A stretch of DNA of 64,000 nucleotides. Source: G016234445 sp964438865. GTDB lineage: Bacteria > Chloroflexota > Dehalococcoidia > Tepidiformales > Tepidiformaceae. Of this stretch, positions 61,610 through 64,000 are shown one piece after another (positions within the stretch are counted from its first letter, which is position 1; each line of letters begins with the position of its first letter). The DNA lies in NCBI GenBank assembly GCA_964438865.1, contig CAYTMI010000001.1, forward strand, positions 62,001 to 126,000, given 5' to 3'. Position numbers and translations under genes: made by a program. Under the pieces are notes generated by a model. The model saw nothing but the letters and a program-made list of their open reading frames with translations, was not told the DNA's origin and ran no database searches.

Positions 61610-62224
61610 ATGTTCGTCATACCGCTGCTGTTCGTAGGCGCCTTCGCCCTCATCGCCTGGGGCATGCTCCAGAGAGACGGCCCTGCCTCCGACGCCGCCA
61701 CCGAGATCGCCCGCCGCCGCCTCGCCTCGGGGGAACTCAGCCTGGATGAGTTCGAGCGCATCGTCCGGCGGCTCGGCCCCAGATCCCGTCCTCCGGGGAC
61801 GCTGGCCAACCCCATCCTCGCGCTCGGCGGGGCGCTCCTGCTGCTGCTGGCGGTTGCATCGATGGTCACCTGGGCCGCCTCGGCGACTGATTGGACCTGG
61901 GGTTGGGGACACATGGGAGGGATGATGGGCGGAGGTGGCTCAGTTCAGGGCACGACGCAGGTGACCGATGCCCCCGAGGCCGAAGTGCTAATGCGCGACT
62001 CTGCCTACCAGCCGACCACCATCGAAGTCCGGCTCGGGACGCGGGTCACCTGGACGAACAACGACTCCGTCCCCCACTCCGCGACCGACCGCGACGGGCG
62101 GTGGGATACGGGCCTGTTCGGGAAAGGAGCGTCGGCGTCTCAGACCTTCGACAAGCCGGGCGAGTTCCCTTACTACTGCCTCGTCCACCCGGCGATGATC
62201 GGGACCGTCCGCGTCCGCTCCTGA
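61610..62224 (+). CDS. SHOCT-cupredoxin fusion membrane protein
   Basis: A 204-residue protein. Membrane helix 1 at about 3-20, a SHOCT-like helix pair (EIARRRLASGELSLDEFERIVRRLG, about 32-56), a second helix about 65-88, a Gly/Met-rich linker (GHMGGMMGGGG), and a C-terminal blue-copper domain. Copper ligands are His (VPHSATD), then Cys, His and Met in YYCLVHPAMIGTV, the type 1 site order. The copper domain would face the outside and carry electrons. ATG 61610 has no strong ribosome site; longer starts add an unrelated Arg-rich segment. Confidence 0.8.
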   Translation: MFVIPLLFVGAFALIAWGMLQRDGPASDAATEIARRRLASGELSLDEFERIVRRLGPRSRPPGTLANPILALGGALLLLLAVASMVTWAASATDWTWGWGHMGGMMGGGGSVQGTTQVTDAPEAEVLMRDSAYQPTTIEVRLGTRVTWTNNDSVPHSATDRDGRWDTGLFGKGASASQTFDKPGEFPYYCLVHPAMIGTVRVRS

Positions 62225-62472
62225 GGCCCACGCCGGCGCCGCTCCGCTGCTCCACCATTGTCTCATCGTGCCGGCCGACCGCGGCCCGTCGAGGGCCCCT
62301 ACCCCTCTGCCAACAGCGGGCGGGGTTCGCCCCAGCGGTAGACGTAGGCATGCCGCGTGCACTCGACCGACAGGCGAGGCTCGGAACGGTACAGGTCATA
62401 TGGAGCGGGGTATGACGCGCGCCCGCCGCCCGGGGGGACGCCGGTATCGCCCCCGCCACCGCGGCCCGAGCC
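62225..62472. other. Intergenic, nothing recognised
   Basis: Tail-to-tail gap between the cupredoxin gene and the ABC exporter. No gene, terminator or repeat found. Confidence 0.4.
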
Positions 62473-64000
62473 CTACTTCGCGGCCGCGGCGGCCACTGGC
62501 TGGAACTGCTGTTCATAGAGCCGGGCATAGAGGCCGTCGCGCTCCAACAGCTCCTGGTGGCTGCCCGACTCCACCACCCGCCCACCGTCCACCACGACGA
62601 TGATGTCCGCCGCCAGCACCGTCGACAGCCGGTGGGCGATGGCGATGACCGTCCGGCCCCGCGTCAGATGTTCCAGCGCGTCCTGGATCGCCCGTTCCGT
62701 CCGCGAATCCACGCTCGACGTCGCTTCGTCCAGGATCAGGATCGCCGGGTCCTTCAGTAACGCCCGCGCGATCGCCACCCGCTGCTTCTCGCCCCCGGAA
62801 AGCCGGTAGCCGCGCTCCCCCACGAGCGTGTCATAGCCCCCCGGCAGCCCCGCGATGAACTCGTGGATGTTCGCTGCCCGCGTCGCCGCCTCCACCTCGT
62901 CGTCCGTTGCCTGCGGCCGCCCGTAGCGGATGTTCTCGCGAATCGTGTCGTGGAACAGGAACGGCTCCTGGTTCACCATCCCGATGCAGGCCCCCAGCGA
63001 ATCCAGCGTCACATCGCGGATGTCGTGCCCATCCACCGTCACCCGCCCCGAATCCACGTCGTAGAGCCGCGGCACCAGGTACGCCGTCGTCGTCTTCCCG
63101 GCGCCCGAAGGCCCGACCAGGGCGGCGAAGTGTCCCGGCGGCACGTCGAACGACACGTCCTTCAAGACCGGCTGGCCCCGCAGGTAGGAAAACGACACGT
63201 GCTCAAAGGTCACATGCCCCCGCGCCTCCACCAGCGGGACCGCCCCCGGCCGATCGCTGACCTCCTGCTCCATGTCCAGGTAGTCGAACAGCCGCTCGAA
63301 CAGCGCCACCGAACTGAGGACCGTCACATTCACGTTCATCAGCGCCGCCACGGGTTCGAAAAGTCGCGTCAGAAGCGCGGCGAACGCCACCACCGTCCCC
63401 GGCGATGACTCCGCGCCGATCACGCGGTGCCCCCCGTACCAGTACACGATCGCCGGCCCGATCGCTGCCACAATCCCGGTCGACATCCAGAACCAGCGCC
63501 CGACCATTGCCCGGCGGATGTTCAGCGCCCGGATCCTCGCCGCCGTCTCGTTAAAGCGGTCGGCCTCGTCCTCCGCCCGGCCAAACGTCTTCACCAGCAA
63601 CGCGCCGCTGACCGAAAGCGTCTCCTGCATCTGCGAATTGAGCGCCGCAATCTGCTCCTGCGACTCGCTCACAATCTCCCGCTGGATGTTCCCCACGAAC
63701 CAGGCCGGGATCAGGAACAGGGGCAGGAAGGCCGTGCAGAACAGCGCCAGCTTCCAGTCCATCGCCAGCATCAGCCCGAACGTCGTGCTCGCCGTGATCA
63801 GGTTCCCGAAGATCCCTCCGAGCGCCTCGCTCACCACCTGCTGGACCCCGCCGACATCGTTGTTCACGCGCGAAAGCGTTTCGCCCGTCCGATTCGCCGT
63901 GAACCAGCGCATCGACATCCCGCTGAGGTGCCGGTAGAGCTCCCGCCGCAACCGGTACATCACGTTCTGGCCGATGGTGTTGCTCTGGTAAGTCTGCAAC
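62473..64000 (-). CDS. ABC transporter, fused permease-ATPase, partial
   Basis: C-terminal part (about 509 residues) of an exporter-type half-transporter; the gene begins beyond the right edge. The visible membrane domain has four or five helices and the coupling stretch MYRLRRELYRHLSGMSMRWFTANRTGETLSRVNNDVGGVQQV. The ATPase has Walker A GPSGAGKTT, Q loop GMVNQEPFLFHDTIRENIRYG, signature YRLSGGEKQRVAIARALL, Walker B ILILDEATSSVDSRTE and a histidine in IAHRLSTV. The substrate is unknown; lipids and drugs are typical. Confidence 0.9.
   Translation of the reverse strand, partial: LQTYQSNTIGQNVMYRLRRELYRHLSGMSMRWFTANRTGETLSRVNNDVGGVQQVVSEALGGIFGNLITASTTFGLMLAMDWKLALFCTAFLPLFLIPAWFVGNIQREIVSESQEQIAALNSQMQETLSVSGALLVKTFGRAEDEADRFNETAARIRALNIRRAMVGRWFWMSTGIVAAIGPAIVYWYGGHRVIGAESSPGTVVAFAALLTRLFEPVAALMNVNVTVLSSVALFERLFDYLDMEQEVSDRPGAVPLVEARGHVTFEHVSFSYLRGQPVLKDVSFDVPPGHFAALVGPSGAGKTTTAYLVPRLYDVDSGRVTVDGHDIRDVTLDSLGACIGMVNQEPFLFHDTIRENIRYGRPQATDDEVEAATRAANIHEFIAGLPGGYDTLVGERGYRLSGGEKQRVAIARALLKDPAILILDEATSSVDSRTERAIQDALEHLTRGRTVIAIAHRLSTVLAADIIVVVDGGRVVESGSHQELLERDGLYARLYEQQFQPVAAAAAK

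Overview
The window is 64 kb of very GC-rich (about two-thirds G+C), gene-dense bacterial chromosome carrying housekeeping, respiratory, phosphate-uptake and accessory metabolic genes. The gene mix (scattered complex I-like subunits, a nickel superoxide dismutase with its own peptidase, DUF2089/DUF4097 and RDD proteins, many lipoproteins with Thr/Pro-rich linkers, no outer-membrane genes seen) and the frequent leaderless or GTG/TTG starts fit a Chloroflexota-like organism. That placement is inference from gene content; no rRNA or other decisive marker is present.

Layout. 1-5.9 kb: 3' part of an MFS transporter, NuoI-like ferredoxin, RDD membrane protein, a small-gene/nucleotidyltransferase pair and a NuoG-like subunit, closed by a strong terminator. 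5.9-12.6 kb: a gene-free stretch with a foldable element, a histidine-rich membrane protein with an overlapping lipoprotein gene, an acyl-CoA dehydrogenase, a serine beta-lactamase-like hydrolase, a DinB-like protein, a SnoaL-like protein and an MFS transporter. 12.7-15.9 kb: a TetR regulator divergent from a phosphohistidine-domain (PEP-utilising) protein and a membrane protein, with a clear palindromic operator over the promoter. 16.3-20.3 kb: a lower-GC insert with an alpha/beta hydrolase-class III cyclase fusion and a large membrane protein carrying lipase-like motifs, ending beside a tRNA-Glu gene.

20.4-26.7 kb: two tRNA-Glu genes (TTC and CTC), CcdA, four small proteins, a zinc-protease-like lipoprotein, and coaX-coaBC for coenzyme A synthesis. 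26.7-36.1 kb: an accessory catabolic region with cytochrome P450 and its ferredoxin, an acyl-CoA synthetase, a YcaQ-like glycosylase, a small family with one intact and one frameshifted copy, a glyoxalase-fold protein, an NTF2-like protein, an isocitrate lyase/PEP mutase-family enzyme, and two aminoglycoside-phosphotransferase-fold kinases.

36.1-44.4 kb: a complete phosphate regulon: phoR and phoB on the minus strand, divergent from pstS, a second pstS, pstC, pstA, pstB and phoU. Both pstS genes have 11-bp-spaced GTTAA direct repeats with identical spacing to a shared -10 element, and two mutually exclusive hairpins separate the binding-protein genes from the permease genes. 44.4-64 kb: tRNA-His, a CNNM/CBS membrane protein, gyrA, a DUF4097/DUF2089 operon, rpsT, sodN-sodX, an IMPase/Nudix/flavoprotein operon, a PfkB kinase, a zinc-finger/SH3 membrane protein with a lipoprotein, a FAH-family enzyme, a DUF169 protein, galactokinase with a sugar nucleotidyltransferase, a SHOCT-cupredoxin fusion, and the end of an ABC exporter that runs out of the window.
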